From Chloromonas sp. AAM2 (Eukaryota > Chlorophyta > Chlorophyceae > Chlamydomonadales > Chlamydomonadaceae): DNA of 17,189 nt. The notes beneath the pieces were generated by a model, which searched no databases, was not told where the DNA came from, and saw only the letters and a program-made list of their open reading frames with translations. The stretch spans positions 3,348-20,536 of the forward strand of contig QAXH01004802.1 in NCBI GenBank assembly GCA_004335635.1. Direction: 5' to 3'. The position numbers and the translations under genes are program-made. Position 1 is the first letter of the stretch; each line of letters starts with the position of its first letter. Positions 1 through 9,700 of this stretch are shown here, in pieces.

Positions 1-105
1 CCCAGTCGTCCACCCAGTCGTCCACCCAGTCGTCCACCCAGTCGTCCACCCAGTCGTCCACCCAGTCGTCCACCCAGTCGGTCACCCAGTCGGTCACCCA
101 GTTGG
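1..105. repeat. 12-bp minisatellite at window start
   Basis: About nine head-to-tail copies of a 12-bp unit reading CCCAGTCGTCCA. The first six are identical. Copies seven and eight change to CCCAGTCGGTCA, and the ninth breaks down near 105. The array continues past the left edge, so its full length is unknown. The unit is a multiple of three and lacks stops, so it could be translated (Pro-Ser-Arg-Pro in one + frame). Intronic or upstream position in the SM gene that follows is more likely, because no splice-supported exon joins it. Confidence 0.95.
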
Positions 106-344
106 AAGGCGTGTGACTGGTGCTCAAAAGGGGGAAATGTGTGTCGTTGAATGGTTGTATGAGGTAATTTGTACGGTCAGGCACTTGCTAGTGATGCATA
201 CGATGGTTGGTAGAGTTATTGGTACCTTTGACGATGACAACTGACAGCGGTGCTTTCGTGATTTCAAGCAACCGTTTGTCAGTGTAGCATGACGGCGTCA
301 GCTCATTGTTTTCGTGTTTCTGATACAAGCTATGCGTGCATGAC

Positions 345-410
345 AATCATTTGTTTGTATGCATGTGACACAGGCGCAGCACTGTATCAGCGGCCCTTAA
401 GTGGTGCTTT
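345..410 (+). repeat. Decayed upstream copy of an SM-gene acceptor and exon start
   Basis: This stretch aligns to 507-572, offset 162 bp with one single-base gap, at roughly 75-80% identity by eye. It covers the intron tail, the CAG acceptor (371-373) and the first coding bases. Read in the phase of the real exon it gives AALYQRP where the real exon gives AALRQRP, then falls out of frame and reaches a stop. It is a degenerate exon-edge duplication, now probably intronic. Confidence 0.8.
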
Positions 411-535
411 ACGTTTACGCATTTAAACAAAGCTGCGTATCAAATGCATATTAAGCGATCACGTGCTGGTAACTGCTGGCAATTAAGTACCTGTCACTGC
501 CTTGCTAATCATTACCTTGCATGCATTTGACGCAG

Positions 536-2253
536 GCGCGGCATTGCGTCAGAGGCCCGCTGTGGTGCTGGGCTGTGGCGCGGCATGGGCCCTGGGTGCA
601 GAGGCGGGCGATGTGGGGCTGCGGTGGGAAACGGCCGCGTCCCTCGAGCGTCAGCTTGTCGCCATGCTGGTGCAGATGGGTCCCGGGGAGGGCGGGGCGG
701 CGGTGTGTGGGGCGCTCAGGGATGCGCTGAAAAGGGCGCAGCTGGGGCAGGTGGGTGTAAACCTTGGTTCTTTTTGCTCAACACGAGCTTGTTGAGTCTA
801 AGGGTGCAAGTTGACTGTGAGTGCAATTCGCAACGGCATGGCTGTGCATTGTGCACGTTCTGCACTAGTTGAGGGGCAGCCGGAGTGCACTGTGAACGGT
901 TGACCAGCGTGCCCAGCCATTCAACCGAGCCCAGCCATACACCAGCTCAAATCCCATACAGCATATACATCAGGCGCAACCAACAGTCCGACTAGCTGCT
1001 GGATGCCGATTCTGGGCAGTTTCGTCACTCAATTCAATTGCATCAGCTTCCCACTCAGTTTTTGATGTCTCTGTCCATGCAGGGTGTTCTCCTGCACACA
1101 GACGTCCTTGCCTGACCTAGTCCTTGGTGCTGCATGTCAAACACCATGTACTTTACTGTAGGCCTGACTCGGTCCGACGACCTGCCTGCCTGACCATGCA
1201 GGGTGCTCTCCTGCCGACAGACATCCTTTCCCTGCTTCCCGCGCTCTACTCTGTGACCCTGGACGCCCAGGACGGGCCCCACGCGCCTCGCAGCCCCTTC
1301 AGCCCGGAGGACGTGGCAAACCTAAGGACTAACATTGTTGATGCGCTGCAAAACCAGGTGAGACGGGGCAAGCGAGCTGTGACTAGCTTACGCAACTTGT
1401 GTACTGTAGCGTCAAACCAGGCCAGGCCGTAAGTAACTTGTACTGTAGGCAATGCAGGGTGCGACATCTGAGCACACAGATCACAACCGTACTCGAGTCA
1501 AGATTGATTGGCCTGGCATGTTGCACCCATATTTCAGTCAAGATTGAACGGTCAGGAAAGACTTGAGACACGGCACAGGATCCTCGTCAGGCGGGGCGGG
1601 AGGGCTGTGACTATCTTGCACCGTGGGCGGTGCTGGGGGTGACGGGCCACAGCCCACCGAGTGCAAAATGCAGCCATAACTCGGCACTGCTCAACCACAC
1701 CACCTTGTTGTGCCTTACCAGTCGTTGATCGCAAAAAATGGGCACCGCAGGCTCAGTGTGTGCACGTTTCTGCTGTTTGCAGCACGAACACCACCCTGAC
1801 TTGTTGTGCCTTATCACTTGTTCAAATCATGCAGCAGGCACCGCGCACAATGTGCACCTGACACGACCCTCACCCAGTTGTGGTTAGCCTGAAGTAGGCA
1901 GTGTGTGCACGTGTCTGCTGTGTGCAGCACGAGTTGGCCCTTGCCTCTGACGCCGCTGCCGCCTCCGGCCTGTCCGACATCCTCCCCGCCTGGCACCACA
2001 CCGCCCCGCACGACCTGGGCAGGCACGTGGATACGTTTCTGCAGCGCCTGCAGTACGTGGCACAGGTCAGGCACTACTATTACAGTGAAAGGGTTGAGTT
2101 TACTGGTGCCTGATTGGCACACTGGAGTAGGGTTGGGGAAAGGAGGTTACTACTTACTGCCTATCTGTGTCCAACAGTATGTGGTTACGGGTACTACACT
2201 ACTAGTAAGGCGTGTTTGGGAAAACTTTTGGGTGTAGACGGATAGACAGGCAC

Positions 2254-2319
<66 letters not shown>

Positions 2320-4766
2320 GGACGGATGGATGGATATATAGATAGATGGATAGATCAATGTTTGGGTGTAGAGCGACTCGCCATTCATCTCGTGACCAAC
2401 AACGTCTCACAAGAAAATCAGGGATGTATGGAAGGATGGTCATGAAAAAGGGCCTGGCGTCTTCAATCCTTGGCTCACAACGTCACAATGACAGGAGGAG
2501 TGACACTGCCACCAATGCTACGTCCGACACCGTTAAACAAGGTATCAGGAACGTAGGGAAGGATCAAGAATGAGCAACTAGGATCAGGCTGAGCACTCAG
2601 TCCCAATGTTGGTGCAGAGTGAGATCACTGGAGCAGCTGGTTCATTGCTCCCTACATGACAGGGTCCCCCGTCAGGCTGGTTATGCAGGGGCCACCTTGG
2701 CTGATACGAAGCTGGATCTGTGTGCCCACACTGTGACTGCCGTGGGGCTCACTTAGTAGAGCCAGCTTGCAAAGGCTAGCACCTGGGATGTCTCCGACGT
2801 TGTGCGCATCCCACACACCGATGCAGCACCCTGTGGCCTTTGGCCTCTGAGACGTACACACCCATGGCCCATGCCGTGTCGCGCTTGAGGCGCACACACC
2901 CCCTGCACACCTCCCGGTTGCTGTTGTTGCTGTCCTTGGCATGGGGGTTGGACTTGACCACCCGGCCTCCTTACTTACGCCGACCAGCGTCCCCTTTCTT
3001 TCTTTCTTTCTTTCCTTCCTTTTTTCTTGCTGTCCTTTCACATGCGTGTTGATGCGCGCAGTGCGCACAAAGGTTGCTGGAACGCAGGGACAGATGACAG
3101 CTCGATCAATCAGAAAAGTGCCCCCCTGTGCCGTTGCCCGTCACAGGCACGTGCCCCGCTGACCGATCTGCGGCGCGTGACGGTGTCGGACATGTTCGCG
3201 GAGAATGTGGGCAGTGTGGTGCCGCTGGTCAGGACACTGGCCAGGAAGGTGCTGCAGGATAACGATTTGCCTGATCTAAAACAGGTGGGAAGCTGTGACC
3301 AGGCCGGGATCACAGGTCGCACAAGCTTTGGCAACTGCTAGGTCGCCCTTTGATCAAGGCGGGGGGCACGCGGCAGTTGCAGGGACGGGTCGGGTGTGTG
3401 AGTGGGTTATTGATACTGGAACAAATGATCAGTCAAACTAAATCTGACCTGTTGCGGTGCATCATATTCGGATAATCATCTGCTAGAGGTAAAACGAGAG
3501 GCAGGAAGCGGAAGCAGGAGCTCTGCTGTGGCTCGCCTGTCTGCTCTCATACCGTTGTCGGCGACGCAAATGCAATGCATAACACGGGCGAACAACCCAG
3601 CTATGGATGGCTGACTGGGCAGGTGCTTGTGCATGGTGAGGGTTATCTGCATCGTGGGCATAGTGCAATGGGGACACCAGGCACATGGACCTTGAAAACC
3701 TTGACAAGTGTGTATACTGCAGGTGACCAACAACAGCGCACAGTTACAACGCTGACCTGTTTGCACGTCTGGGCTTTTGGATTGTCTGCATCGAAGGTTA
3801 GGCGCATGGGCCTCGAAAAACCTTAATGAGTGTAGCGTGGCCGCTGCAGGTGACGCCCGAGTCCCTGGGAGGCCTGCTGACCAAGGGCCTCAGCCGCATG
3901 GGCCTGTCAGGGGGGCTGTTCGGGGCAGTCGCCGCACGCCCCACCAGGCTGAGGGAGGCAACAACCCTAGTCATCTTTGTCGTGGGGGGCGTCAGTTTGA
4001 CTGAGATGAGGGAGGTGGGTTGAGGGCGCACTGCTTTGTGTGGGACGGAGCATTGACAGGCGGAACAGGCTCATTGTACTGCCTAGTTTTGGCGTGCATG
4101 CTCAAAGTTCTCCGGCAATGGAAGTTGAGTAGGTAGCTTTGCCTTGTGCTTTAAATTTTGTGTAGTAGTTGATGCTGACGACAGGTGCAGAACGAACCGA
4201 TGTGAGACGCATGTGCTATCAAGGATTTGCTTTGTGTGGAATGGGAATTGGCGGGCAGAACAGCTTGATTGTATTGATTGGAAGTGCACAAAACGCACAA
4301 GAAATGCACAAAACATCCCGGTGATTAGAGTTGATGACCATGAAAACCATTAACGTCAACGCCATGGTGTGGGTGTGAGATACACCACGGCTTCCGATCA
4401 CGTCTTGCTTGGCCTGCTCTCATGCACCAGCTGAATTCATCTCGCATATGCATCATCTCATCTGACCACCCCTCCCCAAGGCTCGTCACTTCCTGTGCAC
4501 TCGCCTGTCCACCTGCTTCAGCACTTGGACATGCTGAGGACAGCTCGCTTAGCCTTGTTTGATCGCCTGTCGTTCTTGGCCTTGCTTGTGCCTTGATAGT
4601 TTGCCTGTCTGCCTTGCATATGCCTTGTTTGTTCCAGTGTCTGCCCACTCCCCTTCAATTGCAGGTGCGTCAGGAGGCAGAGTTGCACACAGACGTGCGA
4701 GTGCTCGTGTCCGGCACCTCACTGGTAGCCCCTGGAGACATGCTGCGCCAGCTCATGGCCACATGA
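536..4766 (+). CDS. Sec1/Munc18-family protein, SCFD2/SLY1-related (C-terminal exons, 5' partial)
   Basis: SM proteins bind SNAREs and guide membrane fusion; SCFD2-type members are linked to ER-Golgi traffic. Six exons are supported by GT...AG boundaries and one continuous frame: 536-750, 1202-1357, 1928-2065, 3147-3284, 3850-4014 and 4665-4766. They encode about 303 residues ending at TGA 4764-4766. Key evidence is the last two exons: VIFVVGGVSLTEMRE, the beta-strand plus GGV motif near the SM C-terminus, then LVSGTSLVAPGDMLRQLMAT, which fits my memory of SCFD2 and plant SLY1-related tails. The exon-3 to exon-5 helices also fit. SM proteins are usually 550-700 residues, so the N-terminal half lies upstream of the window or in exons I could not place before 536. 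All five visible introns are phase 0. The family call is firm; the subfamily is an inference. Confidence 0.75.
1083..1116 (+). repeat. Decayed upstream copy of the second visible SM exon start
   Basis: CCATGCAGGGTG at 1075-1086 and the following bases repeat the true acceptor and exon start at 1194-1236, offset 119 bp. In the exon's phase the copy reads GVLLHTDVLA then stop, against GALLPTDILS in the real exon. It keeps a CAG acceptor at 1080-1082, so it could act as a decoy splice site, but using it would end translation quickly. Confidence 0.85.
1358..1618 (+). repeat. Duplicated intron start (donor-side repeat)
   Basis: The first 33 bases of the intron after exon 1202-1357 (1358-1390) recur in degenerate form at 1586-1618, offset 228 bp. 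Both contain an A/GGCGGGGC-like core followed by GCTGTGACTA. Within the interval, GTCAAGATTGA occurs at 1498-1508 and 1537-1547, and a CTTGTACTGTAG-like motif recurs around 1400 and 1440. The intron appears built from small tandem duplications. Confidence 0.65.
1695..1842 (+). repeat. Degenerate ~95-bp direct repeat plus decoy acceptor inside an SM intron
   Basis: Bases 1695-1748 resemble 1789-1842; both carry ACCACC, then CTTGTTGTGCCTTA, and end in GGCACCGC. Overlapping this, 1754-1788 resembles 1899-1933 at offset 145 bp: CAGTGTGTGCACGT, then CTGCTG, then GCAGCACGA. The second member of that pair is the real acceptor of exon 1928-2065. The decoy CAG ends at 1782, and its reading starts HEHHPDLL against HELALA in the true exon. 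Confidence 0.8.
2227..2372. repeat. GACA-type tetranucleotide microsatellite with flanking 12-bp direct repeats
   Basis: A (CAGA/GACA)n run of about 16 units spans roughly 2255-2319. It grades into GACGGACGGATGGATGGATATATAGATAGATGG-type variants to about 2355 (written here only as a pattern of GACG, GATG and GATA units). The array lies in the intron between exons 1928-2065 and 3147-3284. The 12-mer TTTGGGTGTAGA borders it at 2227-2238 and 2361-2372. Long open frames here on both strands are products of the repeat, not genes. Confidence 0.95.
2991..3028 (+). repeat. Pure pyrimidine tract (CTTT)n in an SM intron
   Basis: An uninterrupted 38-base run of C and T built mostly of TTTC units. It lies about 120 bp upstream of the acceptor of exon 3147-3284. 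A tract like this can form triplex DNA or act as a distant polypyrimidine tract; neither is shown. It has no coding role. Confidence 0.9.
3680..3730 (+). repeat. Decayed upstream copy of the fifth visible SM acceptor
   Basis: The tail around GGCACATGGACCTTGAAAAC, the later AAGTGTG and the acceptor CTGCAG|GTGAC repeat 3801-3855, where the true acceptor precedes exon 3850-4014. The two acceptors are 127 bp apart. The copy would read VTNNSAQLQR then stop, so it looks like a non-functional decoy. Confidence 0.85.
4031..4281 (+). repeat. Degenerate direct repeat in the last SM intron
   Basis: Bases 4034-4082 and 4229-4278 share GCTTTGTGTGG, then a GGAxxATTG-type block, then a G-C-rich GCGG(A/C)ACAG-like block and ATTGTA(C/T)TG. 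The offset is about 195 bp with a small gap. This matches the duplication habit of this gene's other introns. Confidence 0.6.
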
Positions 4767-5009
4767 ACCTACAACGTGAAGAAGGGCTCCCGGTTTAAAG
4801 CGACGCACACATGAAATGCTTTCGACAGCACATTGTTGTTGATAGCCGCTTATGTGTGCCCGTGGCAGGACACGTGCTAAGCTGGTCTGCTGCAAACCAC
4901 CGGTTTCAACACCCTCAATGTCTGGATCGCACGTCCAGTTCATGGTCTGTTCACCATGTGCGCCAGCTCATGGTCTGTTCACCATGTGCGCCAGCTCATG
5001 GCCACATGA
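4744..5009 (+). repeat. Copy of the SM stop-codon region in its 3' flank, with 28-bp tandem repeat
   Basis: Twenty-three bases covering the last codons and TGA (4744-4766, core GCGCCAGCTCATGGCC) occur again without mismatch at 4987-5009, 243 bp downstream. Just before the second copy, a 28-bp unit is repeated perfectly in tandem at 4941-4968 and 4969-4996. Each unit contains CATGGT...ACCATG, a 6-bp inverted repeat with a 6-base loop. The arrangement shows that the terminal exon edge was duplicated into the 3' flank and partly re-amplified. Confidence 0.9.
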
Positions 5010-5037
5010 TCCTGCAGTTGTACTCCGACGTGCATAA

Positions 5038-5139
5038 GAGTGCCATTGGCAGCACGTGTGCACGACTGCAGCTGTCCACTAGGCCCCTCAACAGCGCTCC
5101 CGATGTCGAGTGCCGTTGGCAGTACGTGTGCACGACTGC
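5038..5139 (+). repeat. 32-bp direct repeat, offset 70 bp, 3' of the SM gene
   Basis: Bases 5038-5069 and 5108-5139 match except for two transitions. Both contain TTGGCAG(C/T)ACGTGTGCACG. The repeat lies in the presumed 3' UTR or downstream flank of the SM gene, next to the 28-bp repeat. Confidence 0.9.
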
Positions 5140-5246
5140 TGCCCGTGGGGCTCTTCGTGACTCGTGAGTGTAGTCTTGCATGCAGCGAGCCCTCACTTGA
5201 CAACTGACTACACGCAATCACGCCATAGAAAAAATAGATCTACCAT

Positions 5247-5660
5247 AAAAAAAAGAAGTTTGCCAGTTCTGGAACAATTTTCGTGAATAGGTCTGTATTA
5301 CCGCCAGGAACCATTGTGTGTCAGTAAAACATGTGTGATACAAGCTTTTCGATGGTCATGCATGAGCACGAGAGAACTGTGGTGTCATCTCTTGGGCGCA
5401 ACATTGTAAGAGGGCACCGCGCTTGAGGTTTGAGTTGCATGCGAGTATATGTGCTTTGATTTGCTTATGCAAGACGCGACTACCACCACACATATTATGT
5501 CTGACAAGGAAGTTCCACCTCACTTGCAGTTGGCTCATTACAGAATAAAAGGTTACACACTCACTGCGTCAAACGGGGATCGTTTGGGACAGGTGGCCAC
5601 ACATGTGGTTCTAGGGTCAGACGCAAAAACTGTCCCAGAACTGGCAAACTTATTTTTTTT
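5247..5660. mobile_element. MITE-like non-autonomous element (414 bp) with 35-bp inverted ends
   Basis: The left arm 5247-5281 and right arm 5626-5660 are inverted copies of each other, about 32 of 35 positions matching. The shared core is AAGTTTGCCAGTTCTGG(G/A)AC, with the A/T tract at the outer side of each arm. The interior has no supported gene; a + open frame at 5449-5706 runs through it but resembles nothing I know. Related end motifs recur near 15580 and 15700. No clear target-site duplication is visible. Alternatively, two separate short repeats with Pol III-like T tails landed head to head. Confidence 0.55.
5405..5409 (+). terminator. Possible TGTAA poly(A) signal for the SM gene
   Basis: TGTAA is the usual polyadenylation signal in volvocine algae. 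This is the first one I find after the SM stop codon, about 640 bases downstream, and it lies inside the MITE-like element. The assignment depends on the organism guess and on no intervening 3' UTR intron. Confidence 0.25.
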
Positions 5661-6754
5661 CTTCTTTTCTTTTTTATATGATTTTTCTGTCCCTCGACGG
5701 AACTGACTGCCCCGCAATGCAACACATGATCTTCAGAAGCGTGTTCTTCCAGCTGCACTTGTGAATCTTTTGTCAAGATCTTTAGTAGTCATGCCTGAAG
5801 TAGGCCGGTATGCTGCGGACCATCTATACGATCACGACTCAAAAAACAAATCACACATGGCTTTCGAGTATGGCTTTGACACCCATACTGGCTGCCTGAA
5901 ACTCAAGTTTACCCGCGCTGCCCTCCATATCAAGCCGTTTTTAGTGAAAATTCGCACTTTTACACCATGATGCCTAATCCCGGGCAAACCGTTGTTCTTC
6001 GGGGGCAGGTCACATGTCAAGTGCAAGACCAGTCCTGTCAGGCTAGCCAGAGCGCTCGTCACGCCCTGTAACGAGTCAGTGACCGTCATGACATCAGAGT
6101 GGGAGTAACGCTTGTGACAGTGTGTAAATAATGTACATGTATTATCTTTTTTTTGTACAGGACTCCACTGTGACCCGCCCTGTGCACCCTGGCCTCCGCA
6201 GCCTCAATCACCCTCCGCAGCCTCAGACTACGTACAACGCATGCCCATGCAGATCAGGTTGCAGGTCACAGATGATGATGCAGGTCACGGAAGTTGGGTG
6301 GCTGTACTGTGTTCCACCGGCATCAAAACAGACAGGTTCAGGTTCACTAGAGAGGGGTTCAGAAAAACAAATCAACAAGCCAAACTCTGTGTGGAATTTT
6401 CCGCAAGAATTCACTGAAGTTGCGACGGCTGCAAACAATTCAAACGGCTCGTATGAAGGGCAAAGAAGAGCATAGAAGAGCATGCAAGAGCATGCAAGAG
6501 CAGAGAAAAACCAGAAGAAGAAGCTGACTTGAACGGAAAAAGCGGATTCCCGTCATGTGCTGGATTTTGCCGTGGCCAATGTCGGCGCCGAACCTGGCGG
6601 AGGCAGCAGTGCAAGAGACGCTGTTGTCGGCCGTAGCGTTTGCCAGTGCTTTTTTTCCAGCCTCAGAAGGCGAAAGTCGTCGAGCCCTAGCTGTGTACGT
6701 CAGTCGGAACGCTGTAAGAAGAGCAGCGGCAGGTTTGGGCGTGCCCATCGAAGG
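5661..6754. other. Gap between the SM gene and the kinase gene
   Basis: No protein gene can be supported here; open frames are short and unlike known families. The stretch must hold the kinase promoter and 5' UTR. A T-rich run followed by GTACAG at 6147-6171 looks like a splice acceptor, so a 5' UTR intron is possible. TGTAA occurs at 6067-6071 and 6123-6127 and could also end the upstream transcript. A small CCTCCGCAGCCTCA duplication lies near 6195-6228. Confidence 0.5.
6461..6500 (+). repeat. 10-bp purine-rich tandem repeat
   Basis: Four consecutive 10-mers: CAAAGAAGAG, CATAGAAGAG, CATGCAAGAG, CATGCAAGAG. They lie about 260 bp upstream of the kinase start codon, in the likely promoter or 5' UTR. 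The 10-bp spacing is close to one helical turn. No specific factor is recognised. Confidence 0.8.
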
Positions 6755-9700
6755 ATGGGCAACTGCCTCAGCAACACACGGGCAGATGAAGCTGGCCAGG
6801 TGCGGAAGGAACGTGAGGCACTGCGGGACGCTCAAGGCACCTTGCAACTCACACCAGGCGACAATAGCCAGGCTGCTGCTTTGTCGTCGAGTTGCGAAAT
6901 CATGCTGGGTTCTAGCATGGTACTTGTACTTTTCTGTTTAATCGCGACGTCTGGGGCCCGAGGACGTCAGCGCCGGCGCGTCGCCCCCCAGCCCTTGAGT
7001 ATGCCTACAGGTAACTGGCGTCCTGGCCTTCTGAAACTGATCGGGCTGTTTGTTGCTGCTTGCAGGTGCTCGCCGGGACTGGCAAGTCTCTGGACGTGCC
7101 TCTGCCATTTAAAGCAGCGCCAAAGGGAACAGCAGAGGAGATCATTGACTTGGATGCTGTGGAGAATGTGGTGACAAACCCCGACACAGACCTTATCCTC
7201 AACATGCTTGACCCTGTCAATGGCCCGGCCTCAGGACTGCCATACCAGGTAGGCGAGTCAGAATGTAAGGACAGGCAACCCACTTGTTTCAAGGCCATGA
7301 GGTCAGGCTGGCTTCTCAAGGCGTGAGGTGCTTTTGTCTGGCCAGTGACCTTTGAACGCATGGTACCTTTTGCGGCATGTTCCACACCTGTCTCTTGCCC
7401 TTGATCAAACCTCAGGTGCACTACCTTGGCCCACCTCGTCCACCCTGCGAGAAGGAGCGGCTAGCCACTGTGCATGCTCTAAGCAAGATCAACAAGGCAG
7501 CTCCAGACCCAGAGATCGCAACCATCCTCAAGCTGGTGGCATCAGTATTCAAGGTACTGGGGTTTCTCTGCAGATACGCCACAGCCATGAGCAAGCTGGG
7601 CTATTGCATACATAGGCCGGCTCACACTAGATTGATGTCCATTTCCAGGTTTTGGGGCAAGCAGGCTGCCCAATGATGCAACAGCCATCAACCAATTCGA
7701 ACTAGCTGTCCGATTGTCATCCCAGTTGCGTCGTGGACATGAACAAATGCATTGGTTTTGTCACCTGTTGTGGCTATCCTCTGTCTTTGTGTATGCAGGC
7801 TCCAGCTGCCCTGTGTGCTTTGTTCGACGAGAAGCAAGTGTTCATCAGCGAACAGGAGGGCAACGTCTTTCCATGTGGGGAGTTTCCATGGCGTTGGACT
7901 CTATGTGGCTGGTCTATGGCCTTCAAGAACCCCCAGGTCCTAGTTATTCCAGACACCCTACAGGACGCTCGCTTTGCCAATAACCTCAAGGTCACCAAGG
8001 CTCCACACGTGCGCTTCTACTGCGGTTCACCACTCGTGGCCAGCAATGGTCAACGCCTGGGAACGCTCTGCTTTGCGGACGTCAAGCCTCGCAAGTTTGA
8101 TCAAGCCTCGTGTATCATGATGAACAACATGAGTGAGCTGGTGGTCAGGCAACTGGAAAAGGTGGGCTGTTTGATGTTAGTGTTAAGCCCACCAACAGGC
8201 CCTGCGTGTCGCATCTAATAGCTTGAAGGATTGGGTTCAACCCTCTTGTCCCACCTGTGCTGGCCTGTTGTTTATGCAGGGTACAAATCCAGTGGTATGG
8301 AATATGCAGCCTTAGCGCTCAGTTGGCTTTCCCGGTCATGCAATGCTCACACATGAACTGCCTGCTGTGTGTATCCTGTTTAGGACATTGCGTTGAAGCT
8401 GAAGGAAAAGGACAACAAGATGCTGATGGACACCTACAAACACCTCCAACGCGCCGTCGACTGCTTTGAGCACTGTGTGGTGCTGCTGGACACCAGCGAG
8501 CAGGGATGGAAGATTGTGTATGCCAACGCAAGCTGGACCAAGCAAACAGGTCAGTGTCTTGAAGAAGCATGGAGTATAATCTCGCATGCATCCGAAGTGC
8601 AGTGCATTGCATTGATTGCGTTTTCCAGGACTGAGGTAGTTAGCAGGGACGTACCACAGACTGGTGGCAGGCGTGAGATGGGATAGTAAACAGGCGTTTT
8701 GTTCAGGCTCTCTTATTATCCCTCAAGTTGCACCATGTGAACCTTGCTCACGCCATCCATGTGGCTGCAGGCATGTCACGTGACAAGCTGGTCGGCAGCA
8801 CCCTGGCTGACGTCCTTGAGGGCACAGACGGCACGCAACTGCCCACCATTGACATGCTGACCGCTGTCAAGATGACCAAGGTTGCTCATGTGAAGCTAGC
8901 GCGTGTCAAGGATCCATCCATCACCAAGACAGTGGGCCTCTCATTCAAGTGAGTGCATACTTATCATACTTGCAGTGTAGTTGTACAGAGGACCTGTCTT
9001 GTGCTTCCGTGGCAGGCGATGCGTAAGGAAGCAAAAACTACTGAGCAACGCAGGCAATGACCGTCCATTGGTACTGTCATGTAAATCAAGGCTGGATCAG
9101 GTGGGCAGTAGCACGGGGCACATCAGTGCAGTTATCACACTAGTGCATACACAGGTTGTCACTGCGATTATTATAGCAGGTTTGCATCACCGACCTGGCT
9201 ACTGTGTGTTGCTTGTAGGCCTGCCGGTCGGCATGTGCTAGACGACAGCACGATTCCCATCGGCGTGCCTTCATTCCTCGACCTAGAAGATCAACAGGAG
9301 GACGTCGCACACAGGTTTTACTTCATGATGGTGTCCAACCCAGACAAGAAGAAGTCCTCGATCATGTCCTCCTGCCTGAACTCGCCGTTCGGTCTCAACT
9401 CATCCCTCAGTGAGTGACTGTAACTCATTCATGGACCATGGGCGGTCTGGTCCAACAGCATGTAACGGCCTGTAACGCGTTGCACATTGCAGACATGGAG
9501 CATGTAGCATGTAGCATGCGGCACGTTTCATGTCCATGCAAAGGCGCTCAGGTGGACAACATTGTTGCAATTTCTTCCGTTGCACTGGCTGTGCATCGCA
9601 GGTGTGACATCCAGCGAGCGTTCATCCGACTCTGTGGTCGATGGTCTTGAGCTGGCACACCTGCTGGGCAAGGGCTCCTTTGGATGGGTGTACTTCGCCA

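Noticed and set aside
1..105. CRISPR array
   Set aside because: The 12-bp units abut with no spacers, and the window is eukaryotic in gene structure.
2150..2445. Open frames with Ser-Val-Cys-Leu or Asp-Arg-Gln-Thr repeats
   Set aside because: These are translations of the GACA microsatellite.
2950..3030. Fifth duplicated acceptor upstream of exon 3147-3284
   Set aside because: Only a short CAGCGTCCCC-like resemblance, too weak to separate from chance.
4559..4798. Alternative last exon of the SM gene in another frame
   Set aside because: It does not continue the SM fold, while the frame from 4665 gives the expected strand and GTSLVAPGDM ending.
5449..5706. Transposase fragment inside the MITE-like element
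   Set aside because: The open frame shows no DDE or other catalytic pattern and runs into the terminal T tract.
6557..6754. N-terminal extension of the kinase upstream of MGNCLS
   Set aside because: The frame is open but contains no ATG before 6755, and MGNCLS is a sensible lipidated start.
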